A stretch of 61,997 nt of DNA from JAGVVZ01 sp964373165 (GCA_964373165.1 CAYJTF010000001.1:1-61997), one strand, 5' to 3'; shown: positions 44,536 to 52,624, numbered from the stretch's first letter. The notes: generated from the sequence alone by a model not told the origin. Made by a program: numbers and translations.

Positions 44536-45705
44536 TTATTTTTTAACTTCTAAATTACTTAAAGTGAAACTACCATCATCTAATGTTTCAAAGTTTATAA
44601 TGTTAGTTCCGACTGTTACATCACTATCATCGTAACTCATTTTTATGATTTCGTTTTCTCTAAAAGAGCTTAATATACCTACAGGATGTTCATTTCCATT
44701 AGCATCTGTTATGCTTATTTTTAATGATCCTAAGAAGTTTGAATCTATGATGAAGAATTCCACAACGCCCTTTTTGTTTCCTTTCAGTCTGTTTAAATCA
44801 GATTCTGTTATGCTAAAAGTAAATGACCTTTTCTTTCTTGCCGTCTCTTGGTGGAATATTACTATTTCAGTATCGTCTAATTCATAAACAGTTCCAGTCT
44901 CTGTTGAAAATGTTATTTCGTTTGCTCCATTAGATAGACCTACATCAAATATATCGAAAGATTTTTTGAAATTTCTAGACGGGTTTCCTTTGAATACTAA
45001 TTTATCATTTATTTTTATTATCAAGTCGCCTTCTCCCTCTTTGTTTACGACATCAAATACAACATCACCACCACTAAATGTTCTTAATTCATATTCATAC
45101 AGTTGGAATTGGGTGGTTTTTTCTGATCTACCATATAGGTTAACCCCGAATTTAATTTTATCAATTTTGTAAATACTAGTTGACCAAAATTTCCAGCCTG
45201 GACTTGAAGCTGATAATTCAATAACATTATAACTTTTAAGATATGATTTCTCTAGCGGTATATTGATTTCTCCCGGATTTGTTATCTGATTATACACTTC
45301 TCTATCATTTATTTTTACAATTAGATTGCCAGCATCGCTGTAATCCAACACTTCTATTACTAGAAAACCACCGGTTACCAGGTCTAAGTCGTCATCTATC
45401 CTACCGCTCATCTTAAAATCTTTTGTCTCGAACAAACCTTTCCTAATTTCGATATCAGATTCTTCTTTTATTGTATTAGAGCCTAAAGTGAAACTAACAG
45501 AAAAATCACCAATTCTTATGTTTCTTGGAATATCCTTGTTTACCGCCCCGACTCTAAACTCACCCATAATCTCCGTTATATTTTCAGTAGCGTTGCCTTC
45601 TGATCCTGATTTAGATCCTAACGTGAATAATAAAACAGCTATGACAACCATTCCTATAGTAACAACCCAAATAAATTCATCTATTTTTACTTGTCCTTTT
45701 CTCAT
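44536..45705 (-). CDS. Surface protein with class III (archaellin/pilin-like) signal
   Basis: 389 aa. The N-terminus RKGQVKIDEF followed by IWVVTIGMVVIAVLLFTLG is a short charged leader plus hydrophobic stretch, like class III signal peptides cut after KG by prepilin/preflagellin peptidase. The rest is beta-rich and appears to hold three related modules (LIVKINDREVYN; LIIKINDKLVFKG; SLKISITDANGN), each after a hydrophobic strand. It is probably a pilus or surface component; the function is not known. Confidence 0.6.
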   Translation of the reverse strand: MRKGQVKIDEFIWVVTIGMVVIAVLLFTLGSKSGSEGNATENITEIMGEFRVGAVNKDIPRNIRIGDFSVSFTLGSNTIKEESDIEIRKGLFETKDFKMSGRIDDDLDLVTGGFLVIEVLDYSDAGNLIVKINDREVYNQITNPGEINIPLEKSYLKSYNVIELSASSPGWKFWSTSIYKIDKIKFGVNLYGRSEKTTQFQLYEYELRTFSGGDVVFDVVNKEGEGDLIIKINDKLVFKGNPSRNFKKSFDIFDVGLSNGANEITFSTETGTVYELDDTEIVIFHQETARKKRSFTFSITESDLNRLKGNKKGVVEFFIIDSNFLGSLKISITDANGNEHPVGILSSFRENEIIKMSYDDSDVTVGTNIINFETLDDGSFTLSNLEVKK

Positions 45706-45779
45706 ACTTTTAATTCATTTGATTTTCAAACTAATATGTTTTACTTATACTCACATACATGTATTTTTTACTGGTATAA

Positions 45780-46814
45780 ATGAGAATTTTGAAGACAGCA
45801 TTGAAAAAAGGTATAGTCAAACTTCAAATTGACACTGAAGACGATTTGTGGTATCTTAAAACTGTTGTGGAAGCAGGAGATCTTATTAAGGCCAAAACCA
45901 TGAGAAGTTTATTCTTACTGAGGGATGGACAAAGGCAAAAAATAGGAAAAAAACCAATGATATTACAGATACAGCTGGAGAAGATAGAGTTTCAGAAACA
46001 TCTTTTTCAATTGAGATTATCGGGCAAAATAGTAGAAGGTCCAGACGAAACAGAACTTAGTTCATATCATACAATCGAAGTCAAACCAGGAAGCATTTTG
46101 TCTATAACCAAAAAACAATGGAGTAGATACCAGTTTCAAAAACTTAAAAAAGCCGAAACTAAAGTTCCCAATATACTTATCGCAGTTATGGATTATGATC
46201 AAATTACTATTGCTATGTTGAAAAAAGGTACAGCAGATATTATATCGGAATTTTCTAATGCACATTCAATACAGGAAGAAGACAGGCTGATAGAATATTA
46301 TAAAAAAATAGCAACCGAAATTGAGAAATTATCGGAAAACGTACAAAATATTATAATTGCAGGTCCTGGGTTTGTCAAAGAACATGTTTCAAACATAATT
46401 AAAGATAGAGACGAATCTCTGTATAAAAAAATAAAAATAGACTCTACTTCATCTGCCACAAAATCTGGAGTGATAGAGATTTTGAAAAGAGGTATGTTAG
46501 AAAAAATAATTAAAGATAGCGAAGTAATTAAAGAAACTAAATTAATTGAGGAATTTTTCTTACATTTAAAAAAAGATGACGGTCTTGTAATTTACAAGAT
46601 GAACGAAATAGAACAGGCAGAAGTTTCTGGTGCAATCCTGTCTCTGCTTGTATCTGAAGAAAAAATACGCGACCAAAAAATAGATAATATAGCTAGGAAT
46701 GTCGAAAACAAAAATGGAGAAGTTTTTATTATATCGGTATCACACGAAATAGGTCAACAGTTTAACAGTTTTGGCGGTGTAGGTGCAGTTTTAAGATACA
46801 AGTTATTTTATTAA
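45780..46814 (+). CDS. pelA: aPelota (Dom34 family) ribosome rescue factor
   Basis: 344 aa archaeal Pelota. The N-terminal Sm-like domain has VKLQIDTEDDLWYLKTVVEAGDLIKAKTMRS and the segment HTIEVKPGSILSITKKQW; the eRF1-like central and C-terminal domains follow (IAVMDYDQITIAML, IIAGPGFVKEHV, GAILSLLVSEEKIRD). It recognises stalled ribosomes with aEF1a/ABCE1. The 3' end lies 5 bp from the convergent endA. Confidence 0.92.
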   Translation: MRILKTALKKGIVKLQIDTEDDLWYLKTVVEAGDLIKAKTMRSLFLLRDGQRQKIGKKPMILQIQLEKIEFQKHLFQLRLSGKIVEGPDETELSSYHTIEVKPGSILSITKKQWSRYQFQKLKKAETKVPNILIAVMDYDQITIAMLKKGTADIISEFSNAHSIQEEDRLIEYYKKIATEIEKLSENVQNIIIAGPGFVKEHVSNIIKDRDESLYKKIKIDSTSSATKSGVIEILKRGMLEKIIKDSEVIKETKLIEEFFLHLKKDDGLVIYKMNEIEQAEVSGAILSLLVSEEKIRDQKIDNIARNVENKNGEVFIISVSHEIGQQFNSFGGVGAVLRYKLFY

Positions 46815-46819
46815 AATCT

Positions 46820-47362
46820 TTATGGTGTGAATCTGTTTATTGTATAGTATGTTACATCATTTTCAGAATCCACAACAGCCCATACCATTTTCGCTCTGAT
46901 ATTTTGTGCTAATCTAGCAGCTCGAGATAATTCTGGATAAGAGAATCTATCCTCTTCTTTAATAGAATGAACTACAAATTTTGTATGTTCATGCGGTGCT
47001 TTTGGTCCTCTCTTTAATTTAACACCTCTTTCATATACACGAAAATGAGCACCGAATTTAAAGCCCGTTTTAACTAAATAACCTCTTTCTCTCAAGTCTG
47101 AATACACAACAAATTTTTGATGGAACTCAGGTTCCATTTCAGAAGCATATCTATAGAAATCATCAGATTTCCATAATTTTCTTTTATTATTTTCTGTACT
47201 GAAAACTTTTAGCTTGTCCTTTTTCAACAAAAAAACCGCTTCTACAAGGGCTAATTCCAATTCATCTTCTAATGGCTTACCATATCCATTTTCATCATAT
47301 AAATCCAGTCCTTCTTTGCCATTTATAGTTACTCTATTTTCAATTAACTCTCCTTCTAGCAT
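46820..47362 (-). CDS. endA: tRNA-splicing endonuclease EndA
   Basis: 180 aa, single-unit type as in homotetrameric archaeal enzymes. Catalytic Tyr in FRVYERG (Tyr110), His in PHEHTKF (His126) and Lys in RAKMVWA (Lys158). It cuts bulge-helix-bulge junctions in pre-tRNA. Four intron-containing tRNA genes lie within about 8 kb. ATG 47362 chosen; a TTG at 47368 is possible. Homotetrameric EndA normally handles strict motifs, so cutting at positions 27/28, 30/31 and 53/54 suggests relaxed specificity or a second subunit elsewhere. Confidence 0.92.
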   Translation of the reverse strand: MLEGELIENRVTINGKEGLDLYDENGYGKPLEDELELALVEAVFLLKKDKLKVFSTENNKRKLWKSDDFYRYASEMEPEFHQKFVVYSDLRERGYLVKTGFKFGAHFRVYERGVKLKRGPKAPHEHTKFVVHSIKEEDRFSYPELSRAARLAQNIRAKMVWAVVDSENDVTYYTINRFTP

Positions 47363-47433
47363 AAGCAATCAACTAATAATTGAAATATTTAAGTATTATT
47401 ATAAGGCTATATGTCTGTCATTATCTGATCATT

Positions 47434-47790
47434 ATGAAAGGCAACATGAACAAATATTGGAAATTTATTTTCATAATTCTTTTAATCTGGTCAATTTATC
47501 ATCTAATACGTGATATTTTTACAGATATTTCAGGAATTCATAATCCGCTGTTTGATTTTGGACATAGAGAGTATCTAGGCACTTATTGGTGTTCTTTTTA
47601 TTGTCAATACACCACTTTTCCTTTAGAGATCTTTAATATCATTGCTATAACAGTTATATTGAAAAGAAATGATGTTGGTATTCTTGGAACACTGGTTTTA
47701 TTTACTCTTCCTATTTGGTTATCGGGTTGGTTTATGGGTTCAGGACCTTTATTTCAGTTGAAGTTCGCACATATGACAGAATTCTATTGA
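47434..47790 (+). CDS. Small membrane protein, unknown function
   Basis: 118 aa from the ATG at 47434; an earlier ATG at 47380 falls in the promoter shared with endA. Three to four hydrophobic segments (YWKFIFIILLIWSIYHLI, TFPLEIFNIIAITVIL, IGILGTLVLFTLPIWLSGWF-like) and a conserved-looking YLGTYWCSFYCQYTTF loop with two Cys. No family recognised. Its last 42 bp overlap the convergent archaemetzincin gene. Confidence 0.5.
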   Translation: MKGNMNKYWKFIFIILLIWSIYHLIRDIFTDISGIHNPLFDFGHREYLGTYWCSFYCQYTTFPLEIFNIIAITVILKRNDVGILGTLVLFTLPIWLSGWFMGSGPLFQLKFAHMTEFY

Positions 47791-48216
47791 TTTGTTATCT
47801 ATATCTCTAATTGTCCCAGAAGGTGACATTACACAACCTCTTTCTTTGCAATGCTGCAATCCAAACATATGACCTATTTCGTGTACACATTCCTTCAATA
47901 CTCTATCTTGATGTAATTTTTCATTGCCTTTATCTTTGTAGAATGTCGGAGCCAATCTATGAGTCGACACTATAACAGCCTTTCCTATTTTTGCCTGTCC
48001 AAAAATGAAATTTAATCCCGTAGTATATAAATCAGAATTAGTTATAGCTACTACATGATCATCTGGAAACTGTTTAGTTAAAAATTCTAAGGTAAGCGAC
48101 GATTCATATTGATTCCTAAATTTGTTAAAAATATTCTGTGGTATTTCTAAGGGATTTGTGATATCAACAGACCATTTGAATTTCTTTCTTAACTCTCTTT
48201 TGATATTATCTAACAA
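47749..48216 (-). CDS. amzA: Archaemetzincin-type zinc metalloprotease
   Basis: Archaemetzincin: HEIGHMFGLQHC is the HExxHxxGxxH zinc site plus first Cys, followed by GCVMSPSGTIRDIDNKSIEFCHMC, the second four-Cys zinc site. The listed start is TTG at 48216 (155 aa), but family-like sequence (IVPLGNIDQALLDNI) continues in frame to about 48258 without ATG, GTG or TTG. A GGTGAT ribosome-binding site at 48267-48262 would suit an ATC at 48258 or ATT at 48261, giving about 169 aa. The peptide substrate is unknown. Confidence 0.85.
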   Translation of the reverse strand: MLDNIKRELRKKFKWSVDITNPLEIPQNIFNKFRNQYESSLTLEFLTKQFPDDHVVAITNSDLYTTGLNFIFGQAKIGKAVIVSTHRLAPTFYKDKGNEKLHQDRVLKECVHEIGHMFGLQHCKERGCVMSPSGTIRDIDNKSIEFCHMCELQLK

Positions 48217-48374
48217 TGCTTGATCAATATTGCCCAGAGGAACTATGTTTAATTTGATAATATCACCTGAATATATTGGTTAATAAATATATAATATATT
48301 ATCATTCCGCTCACGCGAATTCTTAAATCGTGTTGGTTTATCATCAATGAAAAAATAATGAAAGATTAAAATAA

Positions 48375-48497
48375 TGGGACTGGCCGGATTTGAATTCGCC
48401 AGATAAGAGATACACTCGTTATCTTCCAGCGACACCACGGGCTTCAGCCGTTTGAGCTACTTTATGTATGTGCTCTCCCAGTCTGAGCTACAGTCCC
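48375..48497 (-). tRNA. tRNA-Phe (GAA) with two non-canonical introns
   Basis: 123 nt; mature 74 nt after removing an 18-nt intron (48452-48469, between positions 27 and 28) and a 31-nt intron (48395-48425, between 53 and 54). Mature arms: GGGACTG/CAGTCCC, D arm GCTC/GAGC, anticodon stem CACGG/CCGTG with loop CTGAAGC, variable GTGTC, T arm GCTGG TTCAAAT CCGGC, discriminator A. Both introns make strict bulge-helix-bulge junctions: exon GAGC with intron GCTC, and exon CGCT with intron GGCG, each with two 3-nt bulges. No intron at the usual 37/38 site. No encoded CCA. Confidence 0.9.
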
Positions 48498-48560
48498 ATT
48501 TAACTAAATATCTACAGTAAACTTCTTTAATCTTATATTTTGTCTCATATAAACTATATT

Positions 48561-48662
48561 ATGAAATTTATGTTGTGGGTGAGTACAATTCTCGTTCTGT
48601 GTTTTTTCCATCCAATGGTTGTTAGAAAAAACTTAATAGAAGAGGTTCTAGAAGAACCGTAG
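48561..48662 (+). CDS. Possible 33-aa small membrane protein
   Basis: ATG at 48561 to TAG at 48662. The peptide has one hydrophobic segment (FMLWVSTILVLCFFHPMVV) then RKNLIEEVLEEP, a plausible single-pass topology with an acidic tail. TATA-like TTATATTTT lies about 25-30 bp upstream, so a leaderless transcript is possible. No homology known to me; it may be chance. Confidence 0.35.
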   Translation: MKFMLWVSTILVLCFFHPMVVRKNLIEEVLEEP

Positions 48663-48672
48663 CTATTTTTAT

Positions 48673-49413
48673 TTAATTACCTTTAGTAAAAATCAATTTT
48701 GTTTTCTCGATTTTTTCATATAATCTTAATTCTATTCCAAATCTATGTCTTATACCCGATTCTATAATAAAAATCAGATTTCCTAGAACATACCTAGAAC
48801 CTGTGATAATATCTCTTTTTTCGTAGTAATATACATCAATAGGTATTTGTTTTATTTTTAAATTATTGTTTAGGGCTTCTACTAACATTACATTTTCTAT
48901 TATGTAACCACCATAACTTTTTTTTATTAGAATTTTCATGGAGTTTCTATTCATTGCTATAAATCCGCAGTTAGTGTCTTTGAAATTTGTTCCAAAAAGC
49001 AGATTAAAACAGGTTCTCCATATGAAATTACCAAGAGTGTGTCTAAAAGGTATTTTCATCCAGTTTCTATAACCCGTTACGTAATCGGCATTTTTATTTT
49101 TCAGAGGTTTTATTAGTTTAGGAATGTCTTCAGGCATATATTGCAAATCAGCATCCAAAATAGCTACATATTCTGCTCTTTTAAGTTTTTTTAAAATAAA
49201 GTTAAAACCCGTTATTAATGCTTCCCCCTTTCCTTTGTTTTTTTTATGCCTTATTACGATACTACCTTCTTTTTTGGCTATTTCTACAGTTTTATCAGAC
49301 GAACAATCATCTATTACCAGTGGAACTAAATAGTCTATTTTTTTAAGTCTTATTATAATATTCCTTATTGTTGCTTCTTCGTTATATGCAGGTATCAAAA
49401 CTACAGTTACCAT
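48673..49413 (-). CDS. GT2 glycosyltransferase, dolichol-phosphate sugar synthase-like
   Basis: 246 aa. TVVLIPAYNEEATIRNIIIRL, LVIDDCSSDKTVEIA, the metal site AILDADLQYMPEDIPKLIKPL and GTNFKDTNCGFIAMNR are typical of DPM/GtrB-like enzymes. No C-terminal membrane helices. It lies 11 kb outside the main glycan island and may supply a lipid-phosphate sugar to it. Confidence 0.85.
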   Translation of the reverse strand: MVTVVLIPAYNEEATIRNIIIRLKKIDYLVPLVIDDCSSDKTVEIAKKEGSIVIRHKKNKGKGEALITGFNFILKKLKRAEYVAILDADLQYMPEDIPKLIKPLKNKNADYVTGYRNWMKIPFRHTLGNFIWRTCFNLLFGTNFKDTNCGFIAMNRNSMKILIKKSYGGYIIENVMLVEALNNNLKIKQIPIDVYYYEKRDIITGSRYVLGNLIFIIESGIRHRFGIELRLYEKIEKTKLIFTKGN

Positions 49414-49457
49414 TTATCGCACTAATAAAGAATTGATAGAATAAACTAATATCTATT

Positions 49458-49646
49458 TCAAGAATTCCTTTCCTCTTTCTTTGTTTTAGCAAGTCCATTT
49501 GTTGTTTCAAGATATTTTTCTATATTGTATAAGGTTTTAAAAATAGCATCTAGAGTTCTATTCATATAATTCCTTTGTAAATTCGCTAATAAAACAGGAC
49601 ATGTACTGAAATTATTACATGAACGACCTTCTCGAACATCACACAT
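49458..49646 (-). CDS. Small cysteine-containing protein, unknown function
   Basis: About 62 aa from ATG 49646: CDVREGRSCNNFSTCPVLLANL gives three Cys early on, followed by a helical segment (LDAIFKTLYNIEKYLETT). The longer frame from 49676 starts inside a duplicated TATA-like stretch (TCCAATTTATA twice, 49661-49682), so the inner ATG, about 22 bp downstream of one TATA copy, is more likely. No family recognised. Confidence 0.45.
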   Translation of the reverse strand: MCDVREGRSCNNFSTCPVLLANLQRNYMNRTLDAIFKTLYNIEKYLETTNGLAKTKKEERNS

Positions 49647-49776
49647 TAAAGAACTTAACCTCCAATTTATATCCAATTTATATCTGCTGTATTTTTAAAA
49701 TTATCTCATAAATAGAATTTTTAAAAGTGTATAAAAAAGAATATAAAGATACACTCTTGTAATAAAGGAGATGGAT

Positions 49777-50013
49777 ATGTTCAGAGATTTGTTAAATTTA
49801 TCGAAAGAAAAAGGTAAATACAGCAAAATTGAGGCTTATTGTATTTATGGGCTTTTAGGCGGAGCTTTCATGTTATCTTTAGGTATTGCTTTAAATATTT
49901 TCGGGACAAAGGGTATATCACCAATTTTAGCTATGTATGGCAGCTTAATATCTTTTTTATCGACCATAGCATTGGTTATTGTTTGGCTGTTAGAAGAAAT
50001 AAAGGGTGAATAA
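49777..50013 (+). CDS. Small membrane protein preceding S15
   Basis: About 78 aa with two membrane helices (CIYGLLGGAFMLSLGIALNIF; AMYGSLISFLSTIALVIVWLL). GGAG at 49767-49770 has the right spacing for ATG 49777 and none for ATG 49771, so 49777 is chosen. It ends directly against the S15 start, so it leads that operon. Function unknown. Confidence 0.6.
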   Translation: MFRDLLNLSKEKGKYSKIEAYCIYGLLGGAFMLSLGIALNIFGTKGISPILAMYGSLISFLSTIALVIVWLLEEIKGE

Positions 50014-50475
50014 ATGGCAAGAATCCACGCAAGAGTAAGGGGAAAGTCTGGATCCAAGAAACCGTCAATTAAAACACCTCCCAAATGGATCAGGTATAAA
50101 AAAAATGAAGTAGAGAAGCTGGTTTTAAATACAGCTAAAGAAGGTAACCAATCTTCCAAAATTGGCCTGATTCTGAGAGATCAGTTCGGCATACCATCTG
50201 TTAGAAGTATAACAGGAAAAACCATAAGTTCTATCATGAAAGAAAATAACTTATATTCTAAATTCCCTGAAGATCTGTTGAATTTGCTTAAACGAGCTGT
50301 TGTTTTACGATATCACTTAGAAAAAAATAAAAAAGACTACACTTCTAAAAGAAATTTAGAATTATTAGAATCTAAAGTGAGAAGGATGGGCAAATATTAC
50401 TCCAGAAGAAAAATTATTGATCCTAGTTGGTCTTATGATCCGGCGCTGGCCAAATTATTAGTGCAACAAAAGTGA
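50014..50475 (+). CDS. rps15: 30S ribosomal protein S15 (uS15)
   Basis: 153 aa, archaeal/eukaryotic-type uS15 with the N-terminal extension MARIHARVRGKSGSKKP and the core LLKRAVVLRYHLEKNKKDYTSKRNLELLESKVRRM. It binds the 16S rRNA central domain. No gap to the upstream membrane-protein gene; the stop region provides the ribosome-binding site for eS1. Confidence 0.95.
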   Translation: MARIHARVRGKSGSKKPSIKTPPKWIRYKKNEVEKLVLNTAKEGNQSSKIGLILRDQFGIPSVRSITGKTISSIMKENNLYSKFPEDLLNLLKRAVVLRYHLEKNKKDYTSKRNLELLESKVRRMGKYYSRRKIIDPSWSYDPALAKLLVQQK

Positions 50476-50480
50476 TGTTA

Positions 50481-51044
50481 ATGTCTAAAAAAATTAAAGG
50501 AAAAGAATGGTATTCTATTGTTGCACCGGAATTATTTTCAAATAAAGTCCTAGGCCAAACACCGGTAGACGATCAGAAAAAGCTTATTTGGAGAAAGGTT
50601 GAAACACCGTTAATAAACTTGACTAATGATATGAATAAATATTATTTTAAAGTTAATTTCAGGATAATAAATATAAAAGATAAAAATGCAAACACGGAGT
50701 TCTCTGGTCTAGAATGTTTACGTGATTATGTATCAAGAATGATAAGACACGGCATAGATAGAATAGATACAGTTCAGAAATTAACAACTAAAGACGATAA
50801 AAAAATTATAGTGAAATCAGTTTTGATAACTAACAGAAAAGTAAAAAGAGGAACAGAAAAATCTATTAATGACTTTGTTAAAAATAACATAAAGAAAATA
50901 GTTGAAAGCAATAAACTTGATTTGTTCTTAACAAAAGTTATAGATGATTCTGTGAAAAAACACGTAATGAAAGAAGGATCAAAAATTTATCCTATAAGGA
51001 ATTTCGAGTTTAGAAAAATCGAAGTCCCGACTAACCAAATTTGA
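50481..51044 (+). CDS. rps3ae: 30S ribosomal protein eS1 (S3Ae)
   Basis: 187 aa. WYSIVAPELFSNKVLGQTPVDD, then CLRDYVSRMIRHGIDRIDTVQKLTTKDDKKIIVKSV and IYPIRNFEFRKIEV match eS1. ATG 50481 is chosen since GTGATG lies nine bases before it; GTG 50472 and ATG 50475 overlap the S15 stop. The 3' end overlaps the convergent site-2 protease gene by 14 bp. Confidence 0.93.
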   Translation: MSKKIKGKEWYSIVAPELFSNKVLGQTPVDDQKKLIWRKVETPLINLTNDMNKYYFKVNFRIINIKDKNANTEFSGLECLRDYVSRMIRHGIDRIDTVQKLTTKDDKKIIVKSVLITNRKVKRGTEKSINDFVKNNIKKIVESNKLDLFLTKVIDDSVKKHVMKEGSKIYPIRNFEFRKIEVPTNQI

Positions 51045-52269
51045 ACAAATTTATTATGTTTTCTCCAAAAAGATTTGTCAATATTAATATTAAAATGGCA
51101 ACAGAGACGATTTGTACTATTTTTTCTTTATTTTCACCCTTGTAGAATATCCCAATTACCTCTTCAAACATTAGACCACCATCTAGGGGTTTTGCTGGTA
51201 GCAAATTAAAAACACCTATACCTAAATTTAGTAATATAAGCCATCCGAATAAATCTAAAAACCAGAATATTATATTCATTGTACTGATAGATACAGATCC
51301 TCTACCATTCAGTATTCCGCTATAAACAAGATATGTTCTTGGATATTCTATTCCTATAAAGGGTAATTCTGGTACATCTGGATTTGTGGATGTTTTTATG
51401 TCAAAGGCGCCAGATGTTGTTTTGACAGTTATTACATCATTGGGTTTCACATTTTTCATCACATTTTCAAAATCCGAAATACTTTTTATATTCTTTGAGT
51501 TGACTTCCATTATCACACCATTTAACCCCACTTCTTGTGCAGGACTTTTATCAACCGTTTTTGTAAATACTACACCTTCGGGTTTCATTATTTGGTTTAA
51601 GGAAAAATTGTAACTTAGGAATAATAATATAAATAAAGATCCGATGATAAAATTGCCAAAACTACCAGCAGCGTATATTCTTAATTTTTTCATTCTAGAT
51701 AATTTTTTCAATTGGTTGTCATCAGGTTCTACAAAAGCGCCAGGTAATATCAATAATAATAGAACACCAAACGATTTTATTCTAACTTTTTCGACTCTTG
51801 CAAGAAATGCATGCATTGGTTCATGCGCAAACATTACAACAAAAACACCTATTATCCAATACCAGAAAGGAACACCGAGAATAAAGCCAGGAAGTTTCAC
51901 ACCGCTTACTGTTGGTAGTATTAACTTGAATGGTTTTATACCGACTTCTTTTTTGTAAAATAATTTTAAAAATAAGTTGATAGTAGATTCTGAAAGTAGC
52001 CATATAGCATATACAGATGCAATAAAACCAACTATTACAGCTATAGTTCCGATTAATCTTAATATTTTTTCATGTTTTTTTGAAAAATCATAAATGAATT
52101 TCTTTCCGCTCTGACTTCTTTTTATGAAAAGTAATGATTTGATTTCAATGTTTTTTCTATCCCTATATATAATTAAAGCTAGAAAAATTAAAAAACCAAT
52201 AACGGAAACGATCTCAAAATTCATGTTATTGCCTACAATTGATTCAATAATATCGGCTATTATATTCAA
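51031..52269 (-). CDS. Site-2 protease family intramembrane metalloprotease (M50)
   Basis: 412 aa with about six to seven membrane helices. The zinc site is HEPMH (HExxH) in MFAHEPMHAFLARVEKVRIKSFG near 145, and the distal Asp is in LLPAKPLDGG near 370. A PDZ domain lies between (GVVFTKTVDKSPAQEVGL, near 235-300). It cuts membrane-spanning substrates, often anti-regulators; the substrate is unknown. Confidence 0.9.
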   Translation of the reverse strand: MNIIADIIESIVGNNMNFEIVSVIGFLIFLALIIYRDRKNIEIKSLLFIKRSQSGKKFIYDFSKKHEKILRLIGTIAVIVGFIASVYAIWLLSESTINLFLKLFYKKEVGIKPFKLILPTVSGVKLPGFILGVPFWYWIIGVFVVMFAHEPMHAFLARVEKVRIKSFGVLLLLILPGAFVEPDDNQLKKLSRMKKLRIYAAGSFGNFIIGSLFILLFLSYNFSLNQIMKPEGVVFTKTVDKSPAQEVGLNGVIMEVNSKNIKSISDFENVMKNVKPNDVITVKTTSGAFDIKTSTNPDVPELPFIGIEYPRTYLVYSGILNGRGSVSISTMNIIFWFLDLFGWLILLNLGIGVFNLLPAKPLDGGLMFEEVIGIFYKGENKEKIVQIVSVAILILILTNLFGENIINLFKFG

Positions 52270-52328
52270 GTAACTATCTATTAGTATTTTTAAGGTTTTC
52301 TTATAGTTTTACTCCATAGAACTAGTTG

Positions 52329-52427
52329 TGCAGGAGGAGAGATTCGAACTCTCGAAGGTACTAAACCATAGGGCTTTCCACCATTGTCCTGAACCCTACC
52401 CTTTTAACCAAACTCAGGTACCCCTGC
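52329..52427 (-). tRNA. tRNA-Leu (CAG) with canonical intron
   Basis: 99 nt, mature 86 nt. Acceptor GCAGGGG/CTCCTGC, anticodon stem TAGGG/CCCTA with loop TTCAGG-G, long variable arm GGT TTAGT ACC, T arm GAGAG TTCGAAT CTCTC, discriminator A. A 13-nt intron (52375-52387, ACAATGGTGGAAA) sits at 37/38. The junction is strict: exon TTCA pairs with intron TGGA, with 3-nt bulges on both sides. Confidence 0.93.
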
Positions 52428-52471
52428 AAATCAATAATTAACTAATGTTTCATTCAGAAATAGTTGTCTGA

Positions 52472-52590
52472 TGCGGGAGGCAGGATTCGAACCTGCGAAC
52501 CCACTAAGGGACAGGATATCCTATAGTCAACTTAAGTCTCACACTGAGTTAATCAGTCCTGCGCCGTTGACCAGGCTTGGCAACTCCCGC
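52472..52590 (-). tRNA. tRNA-Leu (UAA) with two introns
   Basis: 119 nt, mature 86 nt. Acceptor GCGGGAG/CTCCCGC, D stem GCC/GGC, anticodon stem CAGGA/TCCTG with mature loop CTTAAGA, variable arm CCC TTAGT GGG, T arm GCAGG TTCGAAT CCTGC. Intron 1 is 20 nt (52538-52557) at about 30/31: exon CGCA pairs with intron TGTG, and CTGA/TCAG forms the inner helix. Intron 2 is 13 nt (52518-52530) at 37/38: exon CTTA pairs with intron TAGG. The GACT repeat at the ends of intron 1 leaves its exact border ambiguous by a few bases; the 30/31 choice gives the best junction. Confidence 0.88.
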
Positions 52591-52624
52591 ATGAGAAATA
52601 ATAAGAGTATTAGACTTTAAAATG

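Noticed and set aside
48375..48497. Reading this tRNA as a class II tRNA with a long variable arm
   Set aside because: No T stem closes next to TTCAAAT in that reading; only removal of two introns gives a full cloverleaf with GAA anticodon.
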